NCBI GenBank assembly: GCA_001899205.1
Contig: MKVL01000035.1
Location: forward strand, 1-64,000
DNA length: 64,000 nt
Source of the DNA: Mesorhizobium sp. 65-26
GTDB lineage: Bacteria; Pseudomonadota; Alphaproteobacteria; Rhizobiales; Rhizobiaceae
Direction of reading: 5' to 3'
Positions 42,793 through 51,805 of this stretch are shown here, one piece after another; the first letter of the stretch is position 1; every line of letters begins with the position of its first letter. A program made the translations under genes and the position numbers. Below the pieces are notes generated by a model. That model was not told the origin of the DNA and made no database searches. It worked only from the letters and a program-made list of their open reading frames with translations.

Positions 42793-43797
42793 ATGAGCGT
42801 TATGGTCAAGGAAAGTCCCATCAGCGAAAAGGACATGGTCGCGCAGGCCGAATCGGCGCTGGCAGACATTTCCAGGATCCGCGAAGGCGTCGGCCGGGTC
42901 ATCTTCGGCCAGGAAAGCGTCGTCGAGCGCACGCTGGTGGCGCTGCTGGCCGGCGGCCATGCGTTGCTGGTCGGTGTGCCGGGCCTCGCCAAGACCAAGC
43001 TCGTCGAGACGCTGGGCATCGTGCTGGGGCTCGACGCGCGCCGCATCCAGTTCACGCCTGACCTTATGCCGTCCGATATTCTGGGTTCCGAGGTGATGGA
43101 ACAGGACGAGGCCGGCAAGCGCTCGTTCCGCTTCATTCCCGGGCCTGTCTTCGCCCAGTTGCTGATGGCCGACGAGATCAACCGCGCTTCGCCACGCACC
43201 CAGTCGGCGCTGCTGCAGGCCATGCAGGAATACCACGTCACGGTCGCCGGCGACCGCTATGACCTGCCGGCGCCCTTCCATGTGCTGGCGACGCAGAACC
43301 CACTGGAGCAGGAAGGCACCTATCCCCTGCCCGAGGCGCAGCTCGACCGTTTCCTGATGCAGATCGACATCCTGTACCCCGAACTGGAAGCCGAGCGCCG
43401 CATCCTGCTGGAAACCACGGGCGTTGAAGAGGCGAAGGCGGTGAACGTGACGCTGCCCGAGCGCCTGCGGGATATCCAGACGCTGATCCGCCGTATGCCG
43501 GTGCCGGAGAGTGTCGTCGAGGCCATACTGAAGCTGGTGCGCGCGGCGCGTCCCGGACAGGGCAACGCCGACACCGACAAGCATGTCGCCTGGGGCCCCG
43601 GCCCGCGCGCCAGCCAGGCGCTGATGCTGTGCACCCGGGCGCGCGCGCTCTATGATGGGCGCCTGGCGCCGTCAGTCGACGACGTGCGCGCGCTGGCTGA
43701 GCCCGTGCTGCAGCACCGCATGGCGCTGACCTTCGCCGCCCGCGCCGAGGGCACCACCGTGCGCGACGTGGTGGCGAAACTGGCCAAGGCTATCTGA
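42793..43797 (+). CDS. MoxR-family AAA+ ATPase
   Basis: A 334-residue AAA+ chaperone-like ATPase. Walker A GVPGLAKTK is at 61-69, Walker B LLMADEINRA about 121-130, and sensor 1 ATQNPLEQEGTYPLPEAQ is intact. MoxR proteins help fold or load metal into partner proteins that carry von Willebrand-type domains. Here the partners should be the next three genes. The stop overlaps the ATG of the DUF58 gene by one base. AAAGGAT stands upstream. Confidence 0.95.
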   Translation: MSVMVKESPISEKDMVAQAESALADISRIREGVGRVIFGQESVVERTLVALLAGGHALLVGVPGLAKTKLVETLGIVLGLDARRIQFTPDLMPSDILGSEVMEQDEAGKRSFRFIPGPVFAQLLMADEINRASPRTQSALLQAMQEYHVTVAGDRYDLPAPFHVLATQNPLEQEGTYPLPEAQLDRFLMQIDILYPELEAERRILLETTGVEEAKAVNVTLPERLRDIQTLIRRMPVPESVVEAILKLVRAARPGQGNADTDKHVAWGPGPRASQALMLCTRARALYDGRLAPSVDDVRALAEPVLQHRMALTFAARAEGTTVRDVVAKLAKAI

Positions 43798-44795
43798 TGG
43801 CTCGCATAGGCGAAGTCCAGGCACCGGCGGCGACGCGCGACGCGCTCGCCCGCGGCCGCGTGCGGGCTTCGCTGGTGCCGGACCTGCTGGTCGAGGCACG
43901 ACGCATCGTCAACACCGTCATCGCCGGCTGGCACGGCCGCCGCAAGCGCGGCATCGGCGAGAATTTCTGGCAGTTCCGCCCCTATGTCGAGGGCGATTCC
44001 TCGCGCATCGACTGGCGCCGCTCGGCGCGTGACGATCATATCTACGTGCGTGACCGCGAATGGGAGGCCGCCCACACGGTCTGGCTGTGGGCCGATCCGT
44101 CACCATCGATGCTCTTCAAATCGACCGGTGCCGGCGTCTCCAAGCAATCGCGCGCGCTGGTGCTGGCGCTTGCCATGGCCGAGCTTCTGTCGCGCAGCGG
44201 CGAACGCATTGCCTGGCCTGGCCTCACCGATCCGTTCACCGCCCGCGACGGCGCCGAACGCATCGCGACGCGGCTCGCCCATGCCGCCACGCTGCCGGCG
44301 CGCCCCGATCTTTCCGGCATCCGCCGCTTCGCCGACATCGTCCTCGTCAGCGACTTCATCGATCCGGTCGAGGAGACGATCGCCTGGCTGGATGTGCTTG
44401 CTCGCCGGGGCGCGCGCGCCCACCTGGTCGAGGTGGCCGATCCCGCCGAGGAGAACTTCCCCTACGCCGGCCGAACCGAATTCACCGATCCGGAGACGGG
44501 CGAGAAGCTGACCGCCGGCCGCGCCGAGATGCTGGGTGACGCCTATCGCCGGCTCTATCTCGCCCGCCGCGAGGAACTCGCCGCCTGGTGCAAGCGGCTC
44601 GGCTGGAGTTTCACCGTCAACCACACCGACCGCCTTGCCTCCGAAGCCCTGGTGCGCCTGCACATGGCGATGACGGCCGAAGGCGCCTTTACCGGACTGG
44701 CCACGGGCCAGCCCGGCATGACCATGGGTCAGCCTGGCATGGCCAAAGGCCAGCCCGGCATGGCCGAAGGCCAGCGTGGGAAGGCTGGCGCATGA
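43797..44795 (+). CDS. DUF58 domain protein
   Basis: A 332-residue protein with the DUF58 core GDSSRIDWRRSARDD (about 64-78), the usual partner of MoxR ATPases. No transmembrane segment is clear. The last 30 residues are an unusual Gly/Gln/Pro/Met tail made by a 21-base tandem repeat (44706-44789). The stop overlaps the start of the next gene by four bases (ATGA). Confidence 0.92.
   Translation: MARIGEVQAPAATRDALARGRVRASLVPDLLVEARRIVNTVIAGWHGRRKRGIGENFWQFRPYVEGDSSRIDWRRSARDDHIYVRDREWEAAHTVWLWADPSPSMLFKSTGAGVSKQSRALVLALAMAELLSRSGERIAWPGLTDPFTARDGAERIATRLAHAATLPARPDLSGIRRFADIVLVSDFIDPVEETIAWLDVLARRGARAHLVEVADPAEENFPYAGRTEFTDPETGEKLTAGRAEMLGDAYRRLYLARREELAAWCKRLGWSFTVNHTDRLASEALVRLHMAMTAEGAFTGLATGQPGMTMGQPGMAKGQPGMAEGQRGKAGA
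44706..44789 (+). repeat. Four 21-base tandem repeats in the DUF58 3' end
   Basis: Units at 44706-44726, 44727-44747, 44748-44768 and 44769-44789. The first three each begin GGYCAGCCYGGCATG; the fourth is diverged. They encode GQPGM plus two variable residues. The array runs up to three bases before the start of the next gene. Confidence 0.85.
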
Positions 44796-47617
44796 GCTGG
44801 CTGCCGCTTTCCTTCGGGGCGCCCATGGTGCTGTGGGGCTTGCTTGCGCTGCCGGTCATCTGGTGGCTGCTCAGGTTGACCCCTCCCCGGCCGCAGGCGG
44901 AAGTATTCCCACCGCTGCGCATCCTGGCGCGCGTGCTAAGGCGCGAGGAAACGCCGCGCAGCAGCCCGTGGTGGCTGACGCTGCTGCGCCTGCTGATGGC
45001 GGCGCTGATCGTCGCAGCCCTGGCCGAACCGGTGTTCAATCCGCGCGAAAAGCTGCCGGCCGAGGGCTCGGCGCTGGCCGTCGTCGTTGACAATGGCTGG
45101 GCGAGCGCGGCCGACTGGGGCAGGCGCATCGCCACCGCCGAGCGGTTGGTCGCCGATGCAGGCGCCAATGGCGTGCCTGTCATCGTCGCCTTCACCGCCG
45201 AGAAGCCCAATGCCGAGATCGGTCCGTTCGATGCCGCCGCCGCGCTCGATCGGCTGCGCGCGGCCCACCCGCGTCCGATCCCGACCGACCGGCCGGCCGT
45301 GTATGCCCGGGTCGCCGCCGCGCTGGAAGCGCATCCCGGCGCCACCGTCGCCGTACTGGCCGACGGCCTAGCGGAAAAAGGTGACGAGACCGCCTTCAAC
45401 ACGCTCTTGTCGCGCAATGCCGGCCGCATCGTCTGGGCCGCGTCCGACCGCCTCGACGTCACGGGCCTGACCGGCGCCGAGAACGAGGTCGACGGCTTCG
45501 CGCTCACCGCCATTCGCGCCCCGGACGATCCGGCACCCGCGCGCGTCACCGCCGGCGCCTTCGACGATAAGGGCCGCCGCATCGCCGACGCCACGCTGAC
45601 CTTCGCGCCAGGCGCGGCGACCGCCACCACGACCATGGCGGTGCCCTTCGAACTGCGCAACGATTTCGCCTCGATCGCTCTCGATGGCGAGCATCACGCC
45701 GGCGCCGTCCGCGTGCTGGACGAGGGCTCCAAGCGCCGCCGCGTCGGGCTGCTCTCGCAAGCCGAGGCCGACCAGGCGCAGCCGCTGCTGTCGCCGCTCT
45801 ACTACATCAGGCGCGCTTTGCAGCCCTTCGCCGACCTTGTCGAGCCTTCCAGCGCCGACCTCGCCGACGGCATTCCGCAGGTGCTGGACCAGAAGCCGGC
45901 GATGATCGTGATGGCCGATGTCGGCACCATACCCGAGCAGGTCAGGCAAAGGCTGGTCGACTGGGTCGACAATGGCGGCACGCTGGTCCGCTTCGCCGGC
46001 TCGCGTCTGGCCGCGGCCGGCAATGACGACGATCTCCTGCCTGTGCGCCTGCGCAGCGGCGAGCGCGCGCTCGGCGGTGCCCTGTCCTGGACGACGCCGC
46101 AGCCAGTGACCGAATTTCCCAAGAGCGGCCCCTTCGCCGACCTGCCGCCGCCCTCCGAGGTCACGGTGACCCGGCAAGTGCTGGCCGAACCGACACCCGA
46201 TATCGTCGAGCGCACCTGGGCCGCGCTTGCCGACGGCACGCCGCTGGTCACCGGTCTGAAGAAGGGCAAGGGAACACTCGTGCTGTTCCATGTCGCGCCA
46301 CAGGCGACCTGGTCCAACCTGCCGATCTCCGGCAGCTTCGTCGAGATGCTGCGGCGCATCGTGCAATTGTCGCGCAACCAGGGCGAGGCCGTGGCCAATG
46401 CCGAGGCGGCAGCGAAGTCGCTACCCCCCTATCGCATGATCGGCGCCGACGGCACCATGGTACCGCCGACGCCCGACGCGCGGCCACTGGTGCCGGGCGC
46501 CGGGCCGCTTCCCGTGACCTTCGAGAACCCGCCCGGCCTCTATGGCTCTGAGGCCGGCGTATTCGCGCACAACCTGCTCGACGCGGGCAGCACGTTCGCC
46601 CCCCTGATCCGTCCGCAAGTGTCTGTGCCCGTAACCACCATCCGCTACGCCTTCGATGAATCGCGCAACCTCAAGGGCGCCCTGGTGGCGGCGGCTCTCG
46701 CGCTGATGGCGCTCGACACGCTGGCGGTGCTGTGGATGGGCGGGCTGTTTTCGCGCCGGCCGAGGCGGCCTTCGAGCGCCGGAGCGACCGCGGCCGCGCT
46801 GCTGATCGCCCTTGGCGCGCTCGTCGGCCATGCCGACCCTGTCCGCGCCGACGATTCCAAGCCCGGCGACGCCGCCGCGATTGCCGCCATCACCAAGACC
46901 AGGATCGCCTACGTGCTGACCGGCGTGCCTGGCGACGACTCCATCAGCCGCGCCGGCCTCGAGGGCCTGACGCGCTTCCTGATCGAGAAGACCGCGCTGG
47001 AACCCGGCCCACCCGCCGGCGTCGACATCGCCAAGGACGAACTGTCCTTCTATCCGTTGATCTACTGGCCCATCGACCCCGCCGCGCCGATGCCCAGCCA
47101 GGCAGCGATTGCCCGCATCGACGCCTACATGCAGCAGGGCGGCACGGTGCTCTTCGACACGCGCGACCAGTTCTCCAACGGCATCGGCGCCGATTCGACC
47201 AGCCCGGCGACGGAGCGCCTGCGCGACATACTCGGCAATCTCAACGTGCCGCCGCTGGAGCCGGTGCCGTCCGACCATGTGCTGACCAAGTCCTTCTTCA
47301 TCCTGCCGGAATTTCCCGGCCGCTTCGCCGGCAGCCCACTCTGGGTCGAGGCATCGCTTGAGGCAAGCAACGCCGACAACCGCCCCGTGCGCGTCGGCGA
47401 CGGGGTTTCGCCGATCATGATCACCGCCAACGACTTCGCCGGCGCCTGGGCGGTCGACGAGAATGGCGACCCTCTGCTGCCGACGGTGCCGAACGACCCG
47501 ATGCAGCGCGTCTATGCGCTGCGCGCCGGCGTCAACATCATGATGTACATGCTGACCGGCAACTACAAATCCGACCAGGTGCACGTGCCGGTGCTGCTCG
47601 AACGGCTGGGGCAGTAG
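44792..47617 (+). CDS. BatA/DUF4159 membrane protein
   Basis: A 941-residue protein. The N-terminus is a BatA-type (aerotolerance N) segment with two membrane helices (about 8-28 and 60-80). A long periplasmic or cytoplasmic part follows, with a vWA-like start ALAVVVDNG. A further transmembrane region lies at about 627-655 and a signal-like stretch at about 670-688, then the C-terminal DUF4159 domain (about 705-940, starting KTRIAYVLTG). DUF4159 resembles a glutamine-amidotransferase-like fold. It works with the MoxR and DUF58 proteins, probably in the cell envelope; the precise role is not known. Confidence 0.88.
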   Translation: MSWLPLSFGAPMVLWGLLALPVIWWLLRLTPPRPQAEVFPPLRILARVLRREETPRSSPWWLTLLRLLMAALIVAALAEPVFNPREKLPAEGSALAVVVDNGWASAADWGRRIATAERLVADAGANGVPVIVAFTAEKPNAEIGPFDAAAALDRLRAAHPRPIPTDRPAVYARVAAALEAHPGATVAVLADGLAEKGDETAFNTLLSRNAGRIVWAASDRLDVTGLTGAENEVDGFALTAIRAPDDPAPARVTAGAFDDKGRRIADATLTFAPGAATATTTMAVPFELRNDFASIALDGEHHAGAVRVLDEGSKRRRVGLLSQAEADQAQPLLSPLYYIRRALQPFADLVEPSSADLADGIPQVLDQKPAMIVMADVGTIPEQVRQRLVDWVDNGGTLVRFAGSRLAAAGNDDDLLPVRLRSGERALGGALSWTTPQPVTEFPKSGPFADLPPPSEVTVTRQVLAEPTPDIVERTWAALADGTPLVTGLKKGKGTLVLFHVAPQATWSNLPISGSFVEMLRRIVQLSRNQGEAVANAEAAAKSLPPYRMIGADGTMVPPTPDARPLVPGAGPLPVTFENPPGLYGSEAGVFAHNLLDAGSTFAPLIRPQVSVPVTTIRYAFDESRNLKGALVAAALALMALDTLAVLWMGGLFSRRPRRPSSAGATAAALLIALGALVGHADPVRADDSKPGDAAAIAAITKTRIAYVLTGVPGDDSISRAGLEGLTRFLIEKTALEPGPPAGVDIAKDELSFYPLIYWPIDPAAPMPSQAAIARIDAYMQQGGTVLFDTRDQFSNGIGADSTSPATERLRDILGNLNVPPLEPVPSDHVLTKSFFILPEFPGRFAGSPLWVEASLEASNADNRPVRVGDGVSPIMITANDFAGAWAVDENGDPLLPTVPNDPMQRVYALRAGVNIMMYMLTGNYKSDQVHVPVLLERLGQ

Positions 47618-47618
47618 C

Positions 47619-49706
47619 ATGAACTGGTCGATATCCTTCGAGCCCCTGATTTCCTGGCCGCTGCTTGCCGCGGTGCTGGTGCCGCTCGCCTTGCTGGCGC
47701 TCGCCGGCCTGTGGTTCGGACAGCGTGGCGCGGTGCTGCGCCTCGTGGCTCTTGCCGCGCTCGCGGCGGCGCTGTTCAACCCTGTGTTCCTCGACGAGTC
47801 ACGCGAACCGCTGAAAAGTGTCGTCGCCCTGATCGTCGACCGCAGCCCCAGCCAGGATATCGGCGAGCGCACCCGTCAGACGGACGAGGCGCTGGCCGGG
47901 CTGCAACAGCGCCTCGGCCGCTTCAACCAGTTCGACGTGCGCGTCGTCGAGGCCGGAAAGCCGGAGGCGGCAGAGGAGCGTACCGAAACGCGCCTGTTCA
48001 GCGCCCTGGAGGGCGCCTTCCGCGACGTGCCGCCGTCCCGTATCGGCGGCGCCATCATGATCACCGACGGCCAGGTGCATGACGCCCCGACCGGGGCGCC
48101 GGACTTTCATGCGCCGCTGCACGCGCTGATCACCGGCCACGAGCACGAGAAGGACAGGCGCATCCGCTTCGAGAACGCGCCGCGTTTCGGCCTGGTCGGC
48201 AAGCCGCTCGACATGAGCTACCGCGTCATCGCCACCGGCGGCGAGACCGGCCCGGTCGATGTTCGCGTCTCCGTCAACGGCCAGCAGGTGTCGGTCGAAC
48301 ATGCCATTATCGGCCAGGCGACGCCGCTTCAGGTGACCATTCCCACCGCGGGCCGCAACATCATCGAACTCGCCATCGACCGCGAGCCGGGCGAACTGAC
48401 CGAGACCAACAACCGCGCCATAGCGCTGGTCGACGGCATCCGCGAGAATCTGCGCGTGCTGCTGGTCTCGGGCGAACCGCATGCCGGCGAGCGAACCTGG
48501 CGCAACCTGCTGAAATCGGACGCCTCGGTCGATCTCGTCCACTTCACCATCCTGCGCCCGCCGGAGAAACAGGACGGCACGCCGATCAACGAATTGTCGC
48601 TGATCGCCTTCCCGACGCGCGAACTGTTCGTCGAGAAGATCAAGGATTTCGATCTGATCATCTTCGACCGCTACCAGCACCGCGACGTGCTGCCGATCCT
48701 CTATTACGACTACATTTCCGAATATGTCGAAAAGGGCGGCGCGCTGCTGATCGCCGCCGGGCCTGAATATGCCGGCGAAAGCTCCATTGCGCGCACGCCC
48801 CTGATGGCGGCGCTGCCGGCCATGCCCTCCGGCGAGATCGTCGAGAAGGCCTTCTACCCGCGCCTCACAGATATTGGCCAGCGCCATCCCGTGACCCGTG
48901 GCCTCGACGGTTCGTCTAGCGAGCCGCCCCGCTGGAGCCGCTGGTTCCGTACCATCGGCGTTCAGAATCCCGAAGGCCAGGTGGTGATGAAAGGGGCCGA
49001 CAACCGCCCGCTTCTCGTGCTCGACCGCAAGGGCGAAGGCCGTGTCGGCATGCTCCTGTCCGACCAGGGCTGGCTGTGGGCGCGCGGCTTCGAGGGCGGC
49101 GGCCCGCATGTGCAGCTCTATCGGCGCATCGCTCACTGGCTGATGAAGGAGCCCGAACTGGAGGAAGAGCGCCTGACGGCCGACGGCCGCGGCATGACGC
49201 TCGACATCAGGCGCCAGACGATGAGCGACGATCCCGGCCCGGCGCAGATCATCACGCCGTCCGGCAAGACCATGACGGTGAAGCTGGACAAGTCCGAGCC
49301 GGGCATCTTCCTCGGCAGCGTGCAGACCAGTGAGATCGGCCTTTACCAGGTGGCCAATGGCGACCTGACGACGCTCGCCCATGTCGGCCCCATCAACGCG
49401 CCGGAATTCGCCGATGTCGTTTCCACCGAGGACAGGCTGAAGGCACCCGCCGAAGCCACCGGCGGCAGCGTTCGCAGGCTGGCGTCGCCGTCCGCTTCCG
49501 GCGACCAGCCAGGCCCGGTGGTGCTGCCCTCGATCGTGCCCGTGCGCGCTTCGGCCGATGCCGCCGGCGCCGACTGGATCGGCCTGCGCACCACGGACGA
49601 CAGCGTGCTCAAGGCGGTGTCGCGCGTTCCGCTGTTCGGCGGCTTCCTGGGCCTCGGGCTGTTGCTGCTGGCCATGGGCTCGATGTGGTATCGCGAGGGC
49701 CGCTAG
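47619..49706 (+). CDS. Large membrane protein of the MoxR operon
   Basis: A 695-residue protein with two N-terminal transmembrane segments (about 12-32 and 40-55) and one at the C-terminus (about 670-687). A vWA-like strand VVALIVDRSPSQD (about 67-79) keeps a DxSxS-like pattern. A central class I glutamine amidotransferase-like part contains DLIIFDRYQHRDVLPILYYD split around 345-364. It starts one base after the previous stop. The four genes 42793-49706 form one tight operon. Confidence 0.88.
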   Translation: MNWSISFEPLISWPLLAAVLVPLALLALAGLWFGQRGAVLRLVALAALAAALFNPVFLDESREPLKSVVALIVDRSPSQDIGERTRQTDEALAGLQQRLGRFNQFDVRVVEAGKPEAAEERTETRLFSALEGAFRDVPPSRIGGAIMITDGQVHDAPTGAPDFHAPLHALITGHEHEKDRRIRFENAPRFGLVGKPLDMSYRVIATGGETGPVDVRVSVNGQQVSVEHAIIGQATPLQVTIPTAGRNIIELAIDREPGELTETNNRAIALVDGIRENLRVLLVSGEPHAGERTWRNLLKSDASVDLVHFTILRPPEKQDGTPINELSLIAFPTRELFVEKIKDFDLIIFDRYQHRDVLPILYYDYISEYVEKGGALLIAAGPEYAGESSIARTPLMAALPAMPSGEIVEKAFYPRLTDIGQRHPVTRGLDGSSSEPPRWSRWFRTIGVQNPEGQVVMKGADNRPLLVLDRKGEGRVGMLLSDQGWLWARGFEGGGPHVQLYRRIAHWLMKEPELEEERLTADGRGMTLDIRRQTMSDDPGPAQIITPSGKTMTVKLDKSEPGIFLGSVQTSEIGLYQVANGDLTTLAHVGPINAPEFADVVSTEDRLKAPAEATGGSVRRLASPSASGDQPGPVVLPSIVPVRASADAAGADWIGLRTTDDSVLKAVSRVPLFGGFLGLGLLLLAMGSMWYREGR

Positions 49707-49736
49707 CCTGCTGGCCAGCTCAATCCCCAGCCTCGA

Positions 49737-50042
49737 TCATTCCTCGGGTTCGGTGGTGAACAGCAACGGATAGCCCTTCGCCTTGCCGGCATCGGTGGCG
49801 CGAGTCGCCTTGGTCTCGGCGACATCCCTGGTGAAGACCGCGACCACGCAGGCGCCCCGCCGATGGGCGGTGATCATCACCCTGTGCGCCTGATCCTCGC
49901 TGAGCTTGAACTCGCCCTTGAGCACGGTCACGACGAACTCGCGCGGCGTGAAATCGTCGTTGAGCAGGATCACCTTGTAGAGCTTCGGGCGCTCCGTCTT
50001 CGGCGCTGTCTTCGGCGTGGACTTGCTGATGGTTTCAGGCAT
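49737..50042 (-). CDS. clpS: ATP-dependent Clp protease adaptor ClpS
   Basis: A 101-residue adaptor that delivers N-degron proteins to ClpAP. The core LYKVILLNDDFTPREFVV and the HRVMITAHRRG segment are typical of ClpS1. A basic/Thr-rich N-terminal tail of about 20 residues precedes it. ATG at 50042; the longer frame to 50231 has no similarity. It is convergent with the MoxR operon, and the gap before it (50043-50295) holds no gene. clpA is not in the window. Confidence 0.95.
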   Translation of the reverse strand: MPETISKSTPKTAPKTERPKLYKVILLNDDFTPREFVVTVLKGEFKLSEDQAHRVMITAHRRGACVVAVFTRDVAETKATRATDAGKAKGYPLLFTTEPEE

Positions 50043-50295
50043 CGGACCTGCACTCCGCGCGAACCATGGCCTCGCGCATGCTGCCATGAACGGAAATCGT
50101 CGTCCAATCGAACTGCGCTCGGAACATGGTGGCTGACGAAGCCGCTTCGGGCTCTTCGGCACCCCGCTCCGGCACGGACGGCACCACCCTATGTGGGCAG
50201 TATTGCTCCGGGTTGCAAATGGCAACGGCAAGATGAATCCGCGGCTCGTCGGCGCGGCAGATGATACGGCGCCCGAAACCGCCGACGTGGAAAGC

Positions 50296-50616
50296 TCAGC
50301 GGCCCTGGCGGCCGAACAGCCGGCGGGGCGGTATCGGGCTCGTGTCGAGCCGGCGTTCGCGCCACGCCACGACGATCCACGCGGCGAGAAGGATCAGCGT
50401 TGCCCCCGTCAGCGCGATCAGCACCCAGGCCTGCAACGGCGTGATATAGTTCCAGCTGCTGGAAATCGCCGGCGCGAAAAGCGACGGCTCGGTGCGGCCG
50501 CTGGCGGGATCCGGCACCGGACTGGCCGTGAGCAGAAAGAGCACCCTGGCGACCGCGGAGACCACGAGGCCCGCCAGAACCATCGAACGCAAGGTGGACG
50601 AAAGCCGCTTCTTCAT
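50296..50616 (-). CDS. Small two-helix membrane protein
   Basis: A 106-residue protein with a hydrophobic segment near the N-terminus (about 12-30) and a second (about 62-84), followed by a basic Arg-rich end. The segment between them (PDPASGRTEPSLFAPAISSS) should lie outside the cytoplasm. The family is unknown and no clear partner is near. The start ATG at 50616 begins with the KKR typical of inner-membrane proteins. Confidence 0.65.
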   Translation of the reverse strand: MKKRLSSTLRSMVLAGLVVSAVARVLFLLTASPVPDPASGRTEPSLFAPAISSSWNYITPLQAWVLIALTGATLILLAAWIVVAWRERRLDTSPIPPRRLFGRQGR

Positions 50617-50787
50617 GGCGGACGGTCCTATGGAATCTCATGGCCGGGCAAGTTCACCCGGCATTACACGAATGTGGCTAGATCAAACAGTTGGAATGGT
50701 GTGCTCGGTCCCGCGAGCGCATCGCGTTCTAACCGGACCGCGTTGCGAATGGGTTAAGCCGGGCGGACGGAACAGCGCTCGCAGTCG

Positions 50788-50827
50788 TAAAAAGGCCGCC
50801 TCAACCATGTCGGGCTGAAGCGGCCTT
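50788..50827 (-). terminator. Rho-independent terminator of the Asr-like gene
   Basis: Arms AAGGCCGC (50820-50827 read leftward) and GCGGCCTT (50792-50799) with a long loop, followed on the minus strand by a T-run. It lies 28 bases past the stop of the 50855 gene. Confidence 0.75.
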
Positions 50828-50854
50828 GTTGCAGCAGGTCAACCTGCCAACGGA

Positions 50855-51136
50855 TTACGCCTTCTTGGCAGCCGGCTTGGCGGCGGCGGCCTTCTTGGCA
50901 GCGTGGTGCTTGACCGGGCACTTGTGCTTCTTGGTCGCCTTGCAGGCCTTCTTGGCCTTGGCAACCTTCTTCACCGGAGCTTTCGCCGGGGCGGCGGTGG
51001 TCGCGGCCGGAGCGGTCGTGGTCGTCGCGGCCGGAGCGGTGGTCGTCGTGGCGGTGGCGGCGGCGCTGGCCATGACCGGAGCCGAGAAAGCGAGGGCAAC
51101 AGCCAGACCGAGGGCGGAGAGGAGGGACTTGTTCAT
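50855..51136 (-). CDS. Exported Ala/Thr/Lys-rich low-complexity protein (Asr-like)
   Basis: A 93-residue protein with a signal peptide (about 1-24, ending VMASA). A Thr/Ala repeat (ATTTTAPA units, about 27-50) follows, then a Lys/Ala-rich tail with two cysteines (KKACKATKKHKCP). The layout resembles the acid-shock protein Asr of enterobacteria, a basic periplasmic protein. That is a likeness in composition rather than proven homology. Basic, disordered and periplasmic is as far as the sequence goes. It is followed by its own terminator. Confidence 0.78.
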   Translation of the reverse strand: MNKSLLSALGLAVALAFSAPVMASAAATATTTTAPAATTTTAPAATTAAPAKAPVKKVAKAKKACKATKKHKCPVKHHAAKKAAAAKPAAKKA

Positions 51137-51171
51137 GACTTCATTTCCTTTTTGTGCAGGTCGGTTTCGAG

Positions 51172-51468
51172 CTACTGAACCGGGTCGATCGGCGTAACTC
51201 CAAGCAGCTTCAGAGCGTTGGCGAGCATCCGGATACCTTGCGCCTGTTTCTTGGCGGCACAGTACCGGTTTCCCTTTCTCTGGAGAGCTTTTGCCGCGGC
51301 GACCTGCGTTGCCGTGGCATGGGTTTCGAGGGCTTCGTCAAATTGGTGGCTGAGATTGGTGCAACGTTCGCTTCTCGTGAGCACTTTCGCATCCGACTGC
51401 TCGATCGCGACAGTGACGAGCGAGACGCCGAGCAGCGCACTCATCAGACTGATCGAAAACCTGCGCAT
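51172..51468 (-). CDS. Small exported protein of unknown function
   Basis: A 98-residue protein. Signal peptide about 1-26 (RRFSISLMSALLGVSLV then ends near SDA). The mature part is helical with two cysteines (SERCTNL, NRYCAAK) likely to form a disulfide. ATG at 51468; an earlier start at 51522 would add 18 residues before the signal. It is read before the Asr-like gene, 35 bases away, and may share its transcript. Confidence 0.7.
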   Translation of the reverse strand: MRRFSISLMSALLGVSLVTVAIEQSDAKVLTRSERCTNLSHQFDEALETHATATQVAAAKALQRKGNRYCAAKKQAQGIRMLANALKLLGVTPIDPVQ

Positions 51469-51805
51469 CGGTGTATCCGTGCTCCCGGAAGGTTGTGTCG
51501 CGACCGATGACCTGACCGCCACGACACCACTTATGCCTCTGTTTTTTTTCGGGAGTTTTTCCCGATTATAGAAAATTGTTTCCGGAGTGTTTCCGGGTGG
51601 GCGGGCCCGGATGGCCGCTCGCGAACGGTCAAGATACGGCCCGAATTCTATCGTCAGGGTGCCATGAGGGACGGGCCGGCCAGCCTCCGCAACCCATTGA
51701 TTTCTAGTATCGTTTCAATTTCGAACTTTGCTTGAGCGTGATATGGAGATGGTGCCGGCCTGAAAAATCGAGATTGTGGCGCCGAACGAGAATGACAGGG
51801 TCCTT
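51469..51805. other. 337-base gap between divergent 51172 gene and the response regulator
   Basis: A T8 tract and a TCGGGA/TCCCGA hairpin lie at about 51542-51565. Read leftward, a perfect TATAAT (51565-51570) could be the -10 of the 51172 gene, but no good -35 is present. An AT-rich stretch (51698-51735) may hold the response regulator promoter. No gene is seen. A GTG at 51776 is in frame with the regulator. Confidence 0.5.
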
